Shown: positions 22,959 to 33,640, counted from the first letter of the stretch. The stretch: 64,000 nt of DNA from Hyphodiscus hymeniophilus (GCA_016508695.1 VNKQ01000013.1:124001-188000); one strand, 5' to 3'. Notes: generated by a model from the letters alone, not told the origin. Numbers and translations: made by a program.

Positions 22959-24837
22959 TCATTCAGAGTCCGATTCTTCGGAACTACTGAACTCGTCGCT
23001 AGCCGACTCGGTCATTTCCTCGTCCGTGTTGTCGTCGTCTTCCTCATTTTCGCCCTCATTTTCTGTTTTCAGTTCTGACTGCTTGCGCTTAGTGCCTACT
23101 GATAATCTCAACTTGATCTTTGGAGTTGGGATCTCCTTCTGAGCGGCGGCAGCTTGTTTGGCGGCTTGCTTGGCGGCTATATTGGCGGCTCGCTTGGCAG
23201 CTTGTCCGACCCAGGGTACGTAGTCTCTGGGCTTGAATTCGGTCTGTCGCGGAGTAGGGTCGTTGATCTCCTCTTCATCATCTGACGATAAGACAATCGT
23301 ACCCGGATTCTGTGCAGCGACAGTCACTCTTTCATGTTCCCTTTGCCTAAGGAGGTTGTTATATTCCTCCCACTTGAAGGTCTGTCCCGCAACAGCAGAC
23401 GCGGTACGCCAAGGGGCGGGGCGATCCTTTTTCAAACAACCACCATTCTTAGTCTTGCCAGAAAATACCGGCTGCTCTCCTGCCTTCTGAATGGTTCCAT
23501 GGAAGCGCCTATTGAGTTCATTTGCGAGCTTATTGAACTGTGGACGACGATGTCTCTTCAACTGTTCCTCGAGAGACCGCATCAGAAATTGCTTTTCGGA
23601 TATGAGCCAGTTCTGTCTAGTTGGTCGAACTCCGCCAACGCGACGACGGAACACCTGTTCACGCCACATATGTAATTTCTTGACGTGCTGAGGATTATTC
23701 CAGTCGAAAGGCACAAGATCCTCTTCCTCTCCGAATCCCTTCTCGTTGGGGAACTCATACACTGCTCCCTTTCCCTCCTTGTATCCTGACTTCGACTTGG
23801 GGTCCACCTTTCGGGATTTGAGAGCAATACGGAATTTCGTGGCATCGGGCTCGCCAACCTTTGCATGCGAACGATCAAAAGAATAGCTACCGTCACTATA
23901 ACACTTGTAGCCCTTCTGAAGGTTGGGAGCGTGGCGACCGCGCGGCTTGGCTTGTTGGCTTGAGGAAGATGTAGAAGAGCAAATTGCGGAGTGAGTTGGA
24001 GGGTTTACCGAAGGTATTACAGGAGCATTGGTGGGAGCGTGGTGACCGCGCGGCTTGGCTTGTTGGCTTGAGGAAGATGTAGAAGAGCAAATTGCGGAGT
24101 GAGCTGTAGGGTTTGCCGAAGGTATTGCAGGACCATTGGTGGGAGCTCTGATAGGATCGTGGGAGGAGATACAAGGATTTCCTGCTGGAAGTTTTCGTCG
24201 CTTTACTTGGCGACGAGGTCTTCCAAGGTTGGATGGCGGGGTTGCAACATACTAAAGATATCAGATTAGTAAAAATTCTTAAAGCTGCATCAATGATTCA
24301 TAAGGTGTGAGCCATGTGTAAGCTCTCTTGATGCTGAAATTGTGTGAACCGTGGTGAAAGGAGGAAGATTGATCATATCGCTCAGACTTTCGAGCAACAA
24401 ACGCACTTCCCAAAACGATGGGCGTTGAATGGATCGGATGCAACTTTACTTGCCTCATAATTGATTGAACTGAGGACACCAGCTGTTGGCATGCCAGTAG
24501 CAGCTCTCTGGCCTCCTTGCGCCGCATCATTGTTGTACGATTCATTGAACGATTTAGCAGCATTTACAAGAGCTTTGTCGTCTAAAGACCAGGCAGCTTG
24601 GAACTTCCGCATAGCAACAGCAAACTTATGATCCTGGCTGCTACGGCTAGATGCTGCTCGAACTGTCCGGCTGCGATCATATACTTCTTCGGGGTTACTG
24701 CCCAGACTTTGGAAAGATTCATGACTGGGTTGTCGACCTCCTGAGTCCAAATATTCAAAAGCATCAAGCCAGCGGCGTAAATGATTTGGATCCTGAATAT
24801 CAAAGCCCTTGAAGACTCCGCTCTGTTGAGGAGCCAT
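22959..24837 (-). CDS. Fast-evolving putative nuclear protein with internal 36-residue repeats
   Basis: Starts at the ATG at 24837 (MAPQQSGVFKGFDIQDPNHL), with a first exon to about 24455. After an intron of uncertain ends (acceptor probably near 24250, branch ACTAAT) a second exon runs to the stop at 22959. The second exon opens with a basic GRPRRQVKRRK stretch that resembles an AT-hook. Two 36-residue repeats follow (IPS.NP..HSAICSSTSSSS and QQAKPRG.HAP). Then comes a conserved-looking basic and aromatic region (PFDWNNPQHVKKLHMWREQV, QNWLISEKQFLMRSLEEQLK) that may form Myb/SANT-like helices. The tail has alanine-rich KQAAKQAAAAQ and ends in an acidic serine-rich segment (SEESDSE). TIVLSSDDEEE looks like a SUMO-interaction motif. 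Function unknown; a nuclear role is inferred from composition and from the neighbouring chromodomain gene. Confidence 0.55.
23925..24140 (-). repeat. In-frame 108-bp tandem duplication within a coding exon
   Basis: Two copies, 23925-24032 and 24033-24140, exactly 108 bp apart with only a few substitutions. On the complement strand they encode two 36-residue units, and the frame runs straight into the large downstream exon. The near identity suggests a recent duplication. Confidence 0.88.
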
Positions 24838-24957
24838 TGTCGAGAGTCAGGACTATTGATGATTAGCGTAATTACTGACAATAGAATTTATATAGAAGGT
24901 AAGGACAAATACTAAGAGTTCTTGAAGGTGAAAGTAGAAGTTTGGCTGTTGAGGGGA

Positions 24958-25600
24958 GAATCTTTCACTTCGATGGTAGAAGCTTTCACTTGAATCTCTT
25001 CGATGGTAGAAGTTCTCACGTCGATGGTAGAAGCATTCACTTGAATCACTTTGCGAAGTGGGTAAAAAGCCCCCATGTCGATGGTAGAAGCTTTCACGTA
25101 GATGGCGAAACCTTCACGCCGATAGTAGAATCTTTGCGCCGGGGAAAGGAACTTACACGTTGGAGATAGAATCTTCCTGTGAAAGATAATGCAAATATTG
25201 AACCAGAGCCGATTCAAAAGCAAGCGTGCAGATTGTTGGCTTTGTTACTCAAAGGTGAAGTCAACAACGGCCAGTATTTTTTGAATTGAATGTAAGGTTT
25301 AGCTTCGAAGGTAGAATGTCTTGTTCGAATATAGGAATTCTTGTTCGAATGTAGGAATTCTTGTTCGAATGTAGGAATTCTTGTTCGAATATAGGAATTC
25401 TTGTTGTTCAAGAAGTTAGCCGTCAAGTTTGAATGGAAGTACTAAAGCCAACGAAACAGGGTAGTTGTAGTTAGAAGGGAGAGGTTACGGACAGAGGAAG
25501 AGGTTCAGCTTCGAAGGTAGAATATCTTATTCGAAGGTAGAATCTCTTGTTCGAATGTAGGAATTCCTGTTCGAAGATAGAATATCTTGTTGTTCAAGAA
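24958..25600. repeat. Diverged minisatellite built on TTCGAWGGTAGAA
   Basis: Two sub-arrays share a core. At 24970-25135 the unit is close to TTCGATGGTAGAAGCTTTCA. At 25301-25590 it is close to TTCGAATGTAGGAATTCTTG or TTCGAAGGTAGAATNTCTTG. The second contains at least four near-perfect 20-bp units (25326-25405). The array occupies the space upstream of the gene starting at 24837 (-), that is, its promoter side. Confidence 0.8.
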
Positions 25601-25690
25601 GAGAGCCGTCGAGTTTGAATGCAAGTACCAAAGCCAACGAGACAAGGTGGTCGTGGATGAAAAGGAGAGGTTGCGGGCAGAGGAAGAGAT
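25301..25690. repeat. 206-bp segmental tandem duplication
   Basis: Copies begin at 25301 and 25507 (both AGCTTCGAAGGTAGAAT). Each contains minisatellite units, then GTTGTTCAAGAAG, GCCGTC.AGTTTGAATG, AAGTAC.AAAGCCAACGA and GGAGAGGTT.CGG.CAGAGG. The second copy has fewer internal units, so large-unit duplication and small-unit slippage have both acted here. Confidence 0.8.
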
Positions 25691-26128
25691 TTGATCTTGT
25701 CGACATTCAAGTACTTTTGAAGACGGTGGCATTTTGACGCTAACGAAGAATCCTCCTGACCACCACGATCGATGGGTGGGTCGGTAGTCAGCTTATCCAC
25801 TTACTTTGACCGTGAACTCGTAGTCAGAAGGCTGCTAGTACTTTATATGCATGCCCTTGATGCATCCAAAACACGACAAAACACACGCAATAAGATGCAA
25901 CAACAATGAAGGTCAAGTCGGCCATACCATGTTATTTCGGCTCAGCTCCACGCTGCCATCATCTCCTGGGTATACAACGCGTATCTTCCTGTTGCTGCAA
26001 GCTAGCAGCTTCCATGGGTCCAACTCCATTTCCGAATACTCGTTTCCCAGACCTCTGTCTTCGTAAACTTTCATTAAGATTGCCACTTTTGATCTCGTTG
26101 AGCGGAATACTGCGTCCAATTTCAAAAA

Positions 26129-26945
26129 TCACCGAAGCAATCCTCCCAGATCCCTCTCCATCCCGCTGACCCTATCTTCAAGCTCCTTTTTCTTTCTATC
26201 CAACTCCCTGATCTCCTCTTCTTCTCTTCTCAGATCCTCATCTGTGACCTCAACGTCTAGTTCTACCTCACTCCCAGGCGTCTCTCTGCCTACGCCGTCT
26301 TCTTCGTCCTCATCAGCATCCCAGTCATCGCCCCTATTCATCCTCTCTAACTCCCTCGTCTGCCGCGCCACTTTCTGCTCATAATGCTTCACACTAGCCT
26401 GAATTTGCCCGTACCTGGTTCTCAATGCCCTGATCTGTTCTGGAACTCCCGATATCGAGTACACATCATTGAGCGTCTCTGCTCCTCGCAGCAGAACCTC
26501 GATGTCTACCTCGCCTTTTGCCTCTGTTTTACGGACTTCAGAATGTAACTCTGGACCCAGGACCGCAGCCACTGCAGTGTTTCGTCTCGGTGCTCGAGCG
26601 CCGACCCCATTGCCTGTTGTTACTTCGCCTGAAGCGACATTAAATACTGTTTGTCGGCGGTTACCCGAAGCTTTCGGGTCCGGATAGGGTGTTTGCGATG
26701 TGGGCGGTGCCGCTGGTGGTGGAACCGAGAAAAGAGCTCGCTCGTGTGGTTCAGTATCACGTATCAGGGACGTTATGTCTTGAGTTGAGAGGAGTGCATT
26801 CGTGAATATCTTTGGAGGGGGGAAACTTGGTGGGGTCAATCTTTAGTTTTTCGGAAGTTTAAGCTGGGAAGTGGACCTACGGGAGAGTTGCTATAGACTC
26901 CGAAGAAAGCGATATCTGCTCAAGATGACGTTCTAGTAGAGACAT
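26129..26945 (-). CDS. SPC34: DASH/Dam1 complex subunit SPC34
   Basis: Subunit of the fungal DASH ring that couples kinetochores to spindle microtubules. Exons 26945-26881 and 26840-26129 with a 40-bp intron (GTAGGT...CTAAAG) encode 258 residues, the usual size. The start MSLLERHLEQISLSSESIA and the signature FPPPKIFTNALLSTQDITSL followed by IRDTEPHERALFSV are typical of Spc34. The C-terminal half is a coiled coil (QASVKHYEQKVARQTRELER, LRREEEEIRELDRKKKELED) interrupted by an acidic linker (DDWDADEDEEDG). The intron is the shortest I found in the window. The ATG falls in a tiny first exon that automated annotation may miss. Confidence 0.92.
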
Positions 26946-28914
26946 GGCGTTTTTCCTTCTTCCTGAATGTTATATTGGGTTTGTTTGCATTCTGGATCAC
27001 AACGCGTCGTCGCGTGCAGTAATAGTGTTTAGCCAGATTGGGCATGGTTGCTCGCGGGTTCCTGCTTGTCAATTCGCTTATTTTAGTCGTTGTCAGGATT
27101 CAGGTTGTTTCTCGTTCATCCCTCTCAATATCTGATGCTGCTCCAAAGAAATATTTGACTTGCCCTGTGTATTTAACATTTCCCCCCAACTCCAGTGGAA
27201 CTACGCCATCATACTTGAACTTCGATGACTACCAAACCGAACCCGAAGACAGATCCGATCAGCCCAGAAACATCACTAGGTTGTACAAGTTTGCAAGGCC
27301 GCCCAGGACTCTCGGCGCATGTCTTGAGTCACGGCAGGGAGTACTAATGGCAAGGACTTAGTAGCGCTTAAACCTTGACCCGTTTCTCGGACTATTAACC
27401 ATTTTCGACTCTACACAAAACATCGTTTTCATCTGCTTTACGCCAACATTTAAAATGTAACTGCTGCAGTCAGCCGCAGATGGTAGTCTCGATTGTAGAA
27501 GGTTAATATATGGATCATGGACATGACTGTTATTATTCTTCCTGTATTCCGCACACAGGTGCCTCGTTGGTATGAATAGAATCAGGAGACCAAAAGAATA
27601 TTACCATGAATTCATTGAAGATTGCCTCCTACCGGTGTGTACCTCTACGATTATACGTTTCATATAGGAGTCATATAGGAGTAATGGCATTAGAGCTTTG
27701 GCAATATGCAGAGAATGTATACGTATCATCGGCTTGATCTTTCGATTTTTGATTACCTTATCGACCTCTCGAGTATCAATCACATGACCTATGAAGTACT
27801 GTCTTCATTTTTTGCCTCAATTTCTGCCTCAGCTCCAGGAAAAGGGGGCCAGAAAAATGCATCTTTTCGAACAGCGCATCTTCTCCTACACCTTCTTCAA
27901 TTGGCCGGAAAAGGAGCAATGCATATTCCACTTTCGAATTAGAATGCCCCCTATTCTTCATCCCTTCGTTCTTCACTGCCAGCGCATCAGGATCCTTAGA
28001 AATGACAGTCGTCTCTTCAGGCGCCGGGCTGCGTCCAGTCGTCGAGTCGGATGGGGTCGCGATACTCGTACAGTGTGTATTCGTAACCTCCGTCCAGCGA
28101 CTTTGACGAAGGAAAAACAGAAGGATTTCGGTGACAAGGGATAACCTGGACCATTGCTGCCCGACACTACAGCACAGGCTGATCTTTTCTTTCGGCTTAT
28201 CATCTCCTTTGCCTTTGGATCATTTTCTTACTTATTTATTTACTTACTCAATTCATTCGTAAGAAAACAATCCCCAAATTCCCCGATCATCTGGTTCCTC
28301 TCGTCCTTTCCTTTCTCTTTCCGTCGAGAACGGCCCTGCACTTATTCTCTGGGGTCTGCATACGCTTGCTTGTTCATCTTGCAGCTTGCATTGACGCAGA
28401 AAAATTAAGTACAAGAATCTTGACTTGTCGCACTGTTTTCTTTCCCCAAACATCCACTCTTCCGCACAATCCCAGGAAAAGGATTAATACCGAGGACCAC
28501 CTCGAAGACCGAACTTTATTTGCTTCAAAAAAGCTTTCGACCCTTGACAACATTCTTGGACAGGTCAAACCAGTCCATAGTACAAAGGCAACGCTCACTC
28601 ATTGGCCGCCTTGCCATTGCTGATCTACGTCGGCTTATCCTTGCATTCCCGCGAACAATTGTTCCAGGAAACAGACCACGCAGCGGATAACACGAGTACT
28701 CAGATCCAGGAATTTGAGACCCCCTTTCACCGGCAACGGAGCAAGGAAAGAAGGAAAAGGTTCATTCATCCGCGAGAAAGAGACTCCATACCGCCCAGGT
28801 TCCCTCCCAGCTTATCATGAACCTCACTCCGCCTCGACTTCATTCTCCTTGTTGGAGATATCTACCGCGGGCGTTGACGCCATAGCCCATCTGCCGAACA
28901 CTCGTGTTATTTAC
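26946..28914. other. Divergent intergenic region, no gene recognised
   Basis: Nearly 2 kb between the SPC34 start (-) and the start of the acidic nuclear protein (+). Open frames here are short and lack family features. CT-rich stretches between 28200 and 28460 suggest promoter or 5' UTR sequence for the + strand gene. No RNA gene seen. Confidence 0.5.
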
Positions 28915-29952
28915 ATGTCCAAATACAGATCTGCACAAATACAGGAAGCCATCATGCGCCCTACGACACCCCAATTCAACTTCGCCCACCAGGCAGGCCC
29001 CTCCTCCCCGCCTGCTACACCGACGAGTACGACCTTCAACTTCACCGGCAAGAAGTCCCGCCGTCAAGGCATCGCTGATTTCCGCAACTTCCCTCCTATA
29101 GCGCCGACGATTGACACCAATGGCAGCACAATCACGCCCAATGGCTCAGGCATGACCTTCTCCTACAATCGCTTCGAGCCCCTCGATCATTCCCCCCGTT
29201 CTTCCTCCCCAGCTTCCTCACACCATCTCTCCGACTCCAACCGAGACAGCGCGCATGCTCAATCCCGGAGCTCCTCTCCCGTCGAAGCAGTATCCGAGTC
29301 ACCGCTCAAAAAAGCTCGCATGAAGATTACTGCAGAAGGAAATTTCACAGTCGAGGAGTTTAGGGAGAGCGATTATGAGGGTTTTGATTCGGACTGTGAG
29401 TCTGTACTACGGCCACACCAATACGAGGATGCCGAGTCCGAGAAAGCGCGGAGCACACGGGCTCCGAGTCCACGACATGAACTTGATGATAAGGTAGTCA
29501 ACGGACTGCGGGATCTGGACTGTGGGACTGAAGAACTTGATGCCGAAGAAGAGCATCAAGCTTGGTTAGAGAGAAAAAGACAGGCGAATCGGCGCAAGAG
29601 GAGAAGTAGTGGGAGTGTGCAGAAGAGAAGCCTGGCACAGAGCATTGGGAGTGATACTGATGATGAGGACTTGAAGCCTGTATCATTTGAAGGGGCTAAT
29701 GAGGCGGGGTCTAGTGCTAGGAGATTGAGGAGGAAGGTTGCGGGTGAGAGGACGAGCTTGATTTTTGATGATCCACCAGTAGGTAGAATCGAGGAGGTGG
29801 AGGAGCCGGATAGTTGTGAGGAGGGTGTTGCTGTGGGTGAGGTAGAGGAGTTGACTGATGAGGATAGGTGGGATAGAGAAATGCCGTTTTACGGGCAGGA
29901 GGATATGGATGTTGATTCTGATTCTGGTACTGATTCTGACGAGGAGGAATGA
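28915..29952 (+). CDS. Conserved acidic nuclear-type protein, unknown function
   Basis: Single exon; the ATG at 28915 (MSKYRSAQIQEAIMRP) gives 345 residues. The reading frame is open further upstream but without a better ATG; MRPTTPQFNF (28954) is an alternative start. Order of features: a TPQFNF and TTFNFTGKKSRRQGIADFRN segment, a serine/proline-rich disordered part, a KKARMKITAEGNFTVEEFRE segment, and a basic patch (ERKRQANRRKRRSSGS). ARRLRRKVAGERTSLIFDDP and a strongly acidic tail follow (DVDSDSGTDSDEEE). The RTSLIFDDPP-type motif is, to my recollection, conserved among ascomycete proteins of unknown function. Nuclear location is inferred from the basic patch. Codon usage becomes less C-rich in the second half. 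Confidence 0.75.
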   Translation: MSKYRSAQIQEAIMRPTTPQFNFAHQAGPSSPPATPTSTTFNFTGKKSRRQGIADFRNFPPIAPTIDTNGSTITPNGSGMTFSYNRFEPLDHSPRSSSPASSHHLSDSNRDSAHAQSRSSSPVEAVSESPLKKARMKITAEGNFTVEEFRESDYEGFDSDCESVLRPHQYEDAESEKARSTRAPSPRHELDDKVVNGLRDLDCGTEELDAEEEHQAWLERKRQANRRKRRSSGSVQKRSLAQSIGSDTDDEDLKPVSFEGANEAGSSARRLRRKVAGERTSLIFDDPPVGRIEEVEEPDSCEEGVAVGEVEELTDEDRWDREMPFYGQEDMDVDSDSGTDSDEEE

Positions 29953-30763
29953 TATCATTACTGTGGCGATTTGATGAGCGATGATTATCAGCTAGCTGGC
30001 TAGCTTGGGTGGATACGATTGACGAAAATACATGGCATGTCGGTGTTTTGAGGTAGGATTTTGCATGAGCATGAGCATAGAATTGGAAATTAGCATAGCG
30101 TCCAGATTTGGATTTGGATTTGAAGTCTACATAATCGTATTTAGACATCGCAATAGAGAGATTTCGTTCTTCGATCTCCATGGTCAAGTTTGATGGCATT
30201 TACACATCACCCATATGCTGTGTAACCGGGTACAACCGATCCAGCAAGTAGCCTCTCGAGATAGTACTGCAATATCAGACATTGAATCAAATCCTGCCAC
30301 GCCTGGGCTCACTCAGTGAGTCATTTATCGACCACCAGTGCACCACAAATGATGAAGTATGTGAATCAGGGCAGGCTATCAGCTTCCCAGGTGGACATGC
30401 TGCAGTGCAGCTGAGGTCTAAGTCGAGCTTTTGTGTTCATGATCAAAGCCTCCCTCGCAGGCTCGCACCGACTCGCAGATGTCAGCGATGTTGCAAGTCA
30501 TCACATGCTCTTTGTAAAGAACAAAACTTTGACAGACCGCCAATTTGCATTTGGAATTGCTTGACTGCTCTGCAAAACTTTAAAGGACAGTCTGAGGTGC
30601 TTGAGACTTTAATTTGTAGTGATACAGTATCCACAAGAGGAAAGGGATACCCTCGCCTCGAAGCGGGATCCGCGTCAATACCACGCACACGGTCCTCCCA
30701 TGTTGAATTACAAAACATAAAAAAAAAAGACAATGCGGAAAGAAGTCTCCACTATTAGAGGTG

Positions 30764-30771
30764 AAAAAAAA
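30764..30771 (-). terminator. Pol III terminator (T8) of the tRNA-Ser gene
   Basis: A run of eight T on the complement strand, starting 11 nt after the discriminator base of the tRNA. No run of four or more T occurs inside the tRNA gene itself on that strand. Confidence 0.85.
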
Positions 30772-30825
30772 GGATTCGCTTCGACGTGGGCAGGATTTGA
30801 ACCTGCGCCTCCGAAGAGAATAGAT

Positions 30826-30845
30826 GTCAAGATTCCATTGAGGAA
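30826..30845 (-). other. Canonical 20-nt tRNA intron at 37/38
   Basis: The 20 bases between A37 and A38 of tRNA-Ser(AGA). They form a short hairpin with the anticodon loop (TTCC/GGAA plus AGA/TCT with a bulged A), the usual substrate for tRNA splicing endonuclease. Confidence 0.85.
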
Positions 30846-30856
30846 TTCTAGTCTAT

Positions 30857-30907
30857 CTATTTTGATATTAGATGATGATAGAGAAATCAGACTTCGAATA
30901 CACATAC
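30857..30907 (-). other. 51-nt spliceosomal-type intron inside the tRNA gene (between bases 26 and 27)
   Basis: Begins GTATGT, has the branch-like CATCTAAT eleven bases before its end, and ends AAAATAG. Length, donor, branch and acceptor match the mRNA introns of neighbouring genes (for example UGGT intron 2, with CTAAT before CTCTAG). Exact removal restores the ATAGA/TCTAT anticodon stem and the G26 junction. The ends could shift by one base at the donor (GCGG), but the acceptor is fixed by the stem. Confidence 0.6.
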
Positions 30908-31776
30908 CGCGTTAGACCGCTCCGCCACCACGCCATGTTTGAGTTGATTAGTCAGAATGTGCTTATTATGATCTATAAAGAAAGAATCGTTTGAGGTGGC
31001 CTGGGGAGGGACGGTGTGGAAGGAGGGCTTGTGGGAATGCTCGGAGTAGACACTTTGCCAGTCTTTCGAGAGTGTATTCTGGACACTGGGTTTGCGGCAG
31101 ATTCTGTATCATTTCTGATATGAATCTTGAGCGTTCAATAAGTTTCGAGTATTTGGTAAAGCAGATAATGCTACGGTATCAATATATTGGCCGGTCCTAG
31201 TAGCAGCTTTTATGCTAAAAGAGAGCTCGGCTTGTCTATAAGTTTTTGTAAAATGTATGATTTCTATCTTGCATTTCCCTTCAAGAATGAGTTTTAATTG
31301 TCTTCTAGAACGTCCACATAATGGATTCGTGACCTCTATTCTTATCCTTGGACCTAGAGAGTACTCGAGTACATCCGAGAAAAAAGAACTTTTAGACTAG
31401 TATATCTTACCTTTTGCACTACTTTATATGGTTGCGATCGCAACTACTGTTACAAAAAAGCCCCGTCTGTCTAGAAAGTACCAATCAACCTCTCTCTAGG
31501 CACATTAGCAGGGTTTGAATTTTTGAATTTCTCTGAACATAACCTGGAAGTGCAAGACTTCCTCGGTTACTTATCTAAACTTTGTAGCGCCGGCCTTTAA
31601 TTTTTCCGGTCGAGGCTACAATTGACCGTGCACTGACCTTGACTTCTTGACATGCTGAACCATGGAGTGATTCCAATCTCCAACAACTCTCCAAAGTCAA
31701 GTCGATACAAGATCAACTGCTTCCCATCACCTTTTGCATACTATCCATTCTGATTACTGTTGGAGATACTACCAGT

Positions 31777-33640
31777 ATGAATAACCCCGCTCAGGGCCAA
31801 GCTGGCCCAGGCCAGCCATCTGGGCAACAAGCACCAAAACCCCCTCATATATTCCGGCCTGATCAGATGCGCCAACTACCCGACAAATTTACCGCAGAAG
31901 AGAAGCAGAAATGGGAGCAAGGGTTGAAGCAGCTGTATGCCCAGATTGAGACACATCCAAAAGAGAGCCAGCCACATCAAGAAGCCAAACGCAAGCTCCT
32001 CGAATTCTCCAGGACCTTGACCAACAAGATCCAAGCATTTCGAGTGCAACAAGCTCAGCAGGCTCAGCAAGGTGGAGATGGCCGACCGCAAAGTCAGGGA
32101 CAGTCACAGAGTCAGGGAGAGACGAGTGGACAAGATTCGAATGCTGCTCAACAACCACGACCACAACCTAAGATCTCAGCGAAGATTCTGGAACACATCA
32201 ACAAATTTCCCTATGTTATCCCCACCACACTCAGTACTCCCGAAGCAGCCAAGTGGATACAGGATGCGAAGCAGAGATACGCCAAGGGCTTGGTTGCAAT
32301 GGAGAGTTCTGCTGGACGCATTGCATCTATTGACGCATTCATTAAGAGGAGAAATGACGAAGGAAAGCCATTATCTGCAGAAGAGGAAAAAAACTATGGA
32401 GAGACCAAAGCCGCTGCGGAGAGGCAACATTCGGAAGCATCCAAGTTCGTAGAGAACTTCCGTGCGTCCCAGAAGCAGCAGCAAGTTGCCAACCAGCAAA
32501 ATGGGTCCCAACAAGCAGGAAACTCCAACCAAAACGGTACCCCGACTCCAACGAGACCAAACCTGAACATCCAACAACCGTCGAATCCTGCCCTTCAGAA
32601 TACCCAAGCTATCAACGCTGCGATGGAAGCAGCTCGCAATCAGCAGATGGGAGGTCCTCGCCCTTCTGTCTCACAGCAAGGACTGCCTCAACTGCCCGGC
32701 CAGAATGGTCCTCATTCCAATATTCCCCAACATCAGAACAGCCAAGTCCAGAATATCAAGCAGGAAGCTGGAGTAGGTGTTCCCCAGATCAATACGTCTG
32801 TCAACCAACAACGACCAATGAATAATTCACCCCAGTCGGCGATACCGCAATCAGCAGGGCCTCAGTCGGCCACGGCTCAAATACCACGTGCTTTGACACA
32901 CCCTCAAGCGTTACAGACAGCGGCGCGCTCCTACTCGAACGCGCAAATTACGGGCACGCCTAACGTGATGGGCCACTCACATCCGCACCCACCTGCTCCG
33001 AGAGAGACTTCAAATGTTATGACAAATAAAATGCCAATTCCCAAACATCTCCCAGAAAGAGCAACAGCACAGCCACAACCAGTCACAATGGTTCAATCTC
33101 GTCCAACTCTCTCTGGCGGTCCCAGCAACAGCGGCAATGGAGTTATCGGCCAACCAGTTCTTCAAAGGCAACCAGGTTACAACTTGGATGCCGATGACGG
33201 TCGAGTCTTGAACAAGAAGAAGTTGGATGAGCTGGTTCGTCAAGTCACCGGTGGAGGAGAAGGCCTTGGAGGTGGAGAAGCTTTAACTCCTGATGTTGAA
33301 GAGGTGTGTTTCCCAATGGATCATATTGTCACCTTTGGAAACAGTTCATCTTCAGAGGTCAAGTCAACTAACATAACTTAAGTCTATACTCAACGTCGCT
33401 GATGACTTCGTCGATCAAGTCCTTCAGGCAGCTTGCAAAAACGCCAAGGAGCGCGGCTCTAGGGTTCTTGAGATCCGCGATATCCAACTCACTCTCGAAC
33501 GTGGCTATAACATCCGCATTCCCGGTTATGCCAGCGATGAAATCCGCACCGTCCGCAAGATTCAACCTGCCCCCGCTTGGATCTCGAAGATGAGTGCTGT
33601 CCAGGCTGCGAAGGTCACTGGAGGAAAGAATGCTGATTAA
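31777..33640 (+). CDS. TAF12: TFIID/SAGA subunit TAF12
   Basis: Histone-fold subunit shared by TFIID and SAGA that pairs with TAF4 or Ada1. Exons 31777-33303 and 33383-33640 with a 79-bp intron (GTGTGT...CTTAAG) give 594 residues. The N-terminal two thirds are Gln/Asn/Pro-rich and disordered, but keep a helical KFTAEEKQKWEQGLKQLYAQ segment and a LEHINKFPYVIPTTL motif. The histone fold begins at RVLNKKKLDELVRQV, is cut by the intron after TPDVEE, and continues as SILNVADDFVDQVLQAACKN, AKERGSRVLEIRDIQLTLER and GYNIRIPGY. The intron splits the fold between helix 1 and helix 2. Long Q-rich N-termini are common in filamentous fungal TAF12. Confidence 0.94.

Larger units (their letters stand above)
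30782..30934 (-). tRNA. tRNA-Ser(AGA) interrupted by two introns
   Basis: The 153-nt gene gives an 82-nt class II tRNA once 51 and 20 nt are removed. Acceptor stem GGCGTGG/CCACGTC has one G-T pair; then T8 and G9, D stem GCG/CGC with GAGCGGTCTAA loop, anticodon stem ATAGA/TCTAT, loop C-T-AGA-A-A. The variable arm is CTC-TTCG-GAG, followed by T stem GCAGG/CCTGC with TTCAAAT loop, and discriminator G as in eukaryotic tRNA-Ser. Internal promoters: A box TGGCGGAGCGG and B box GGTTCAAATCC. The second intron is in the canonical place after base 37, and its TCT can pair with the AGA anticodon. The first insertion lies between bases 26 and 27, where no standard tRNA intron occurs. T8 follows the gene. 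A search tool that expects only one intron would probably miss it. Confidence 0.9.

Noticed and set aside
23896..24174. Alternative frame through the 108-bp repeats with NLLFYIFLKPTSQAA
   Set aside because: It stops at 23896, whereas the other frame through the same repeats joins the long downstream exon without a stop, so the latter is preferred.
30733..30915. 60-codon + strand frame across the tRNA
   Set aside because: It is antisense to the tRNA-Ser gene and begins in a purine-rich flank; no protein features.
30846..30934. Reading CGA (in TTCGAAG) as the tRNA anticodon with no extra intron
   Set aside because: That placement gives no 5-bp anticodon stem. ATAGA/TCTAT with AGA pairs perfectly only if the 51-nt insertion is removed.
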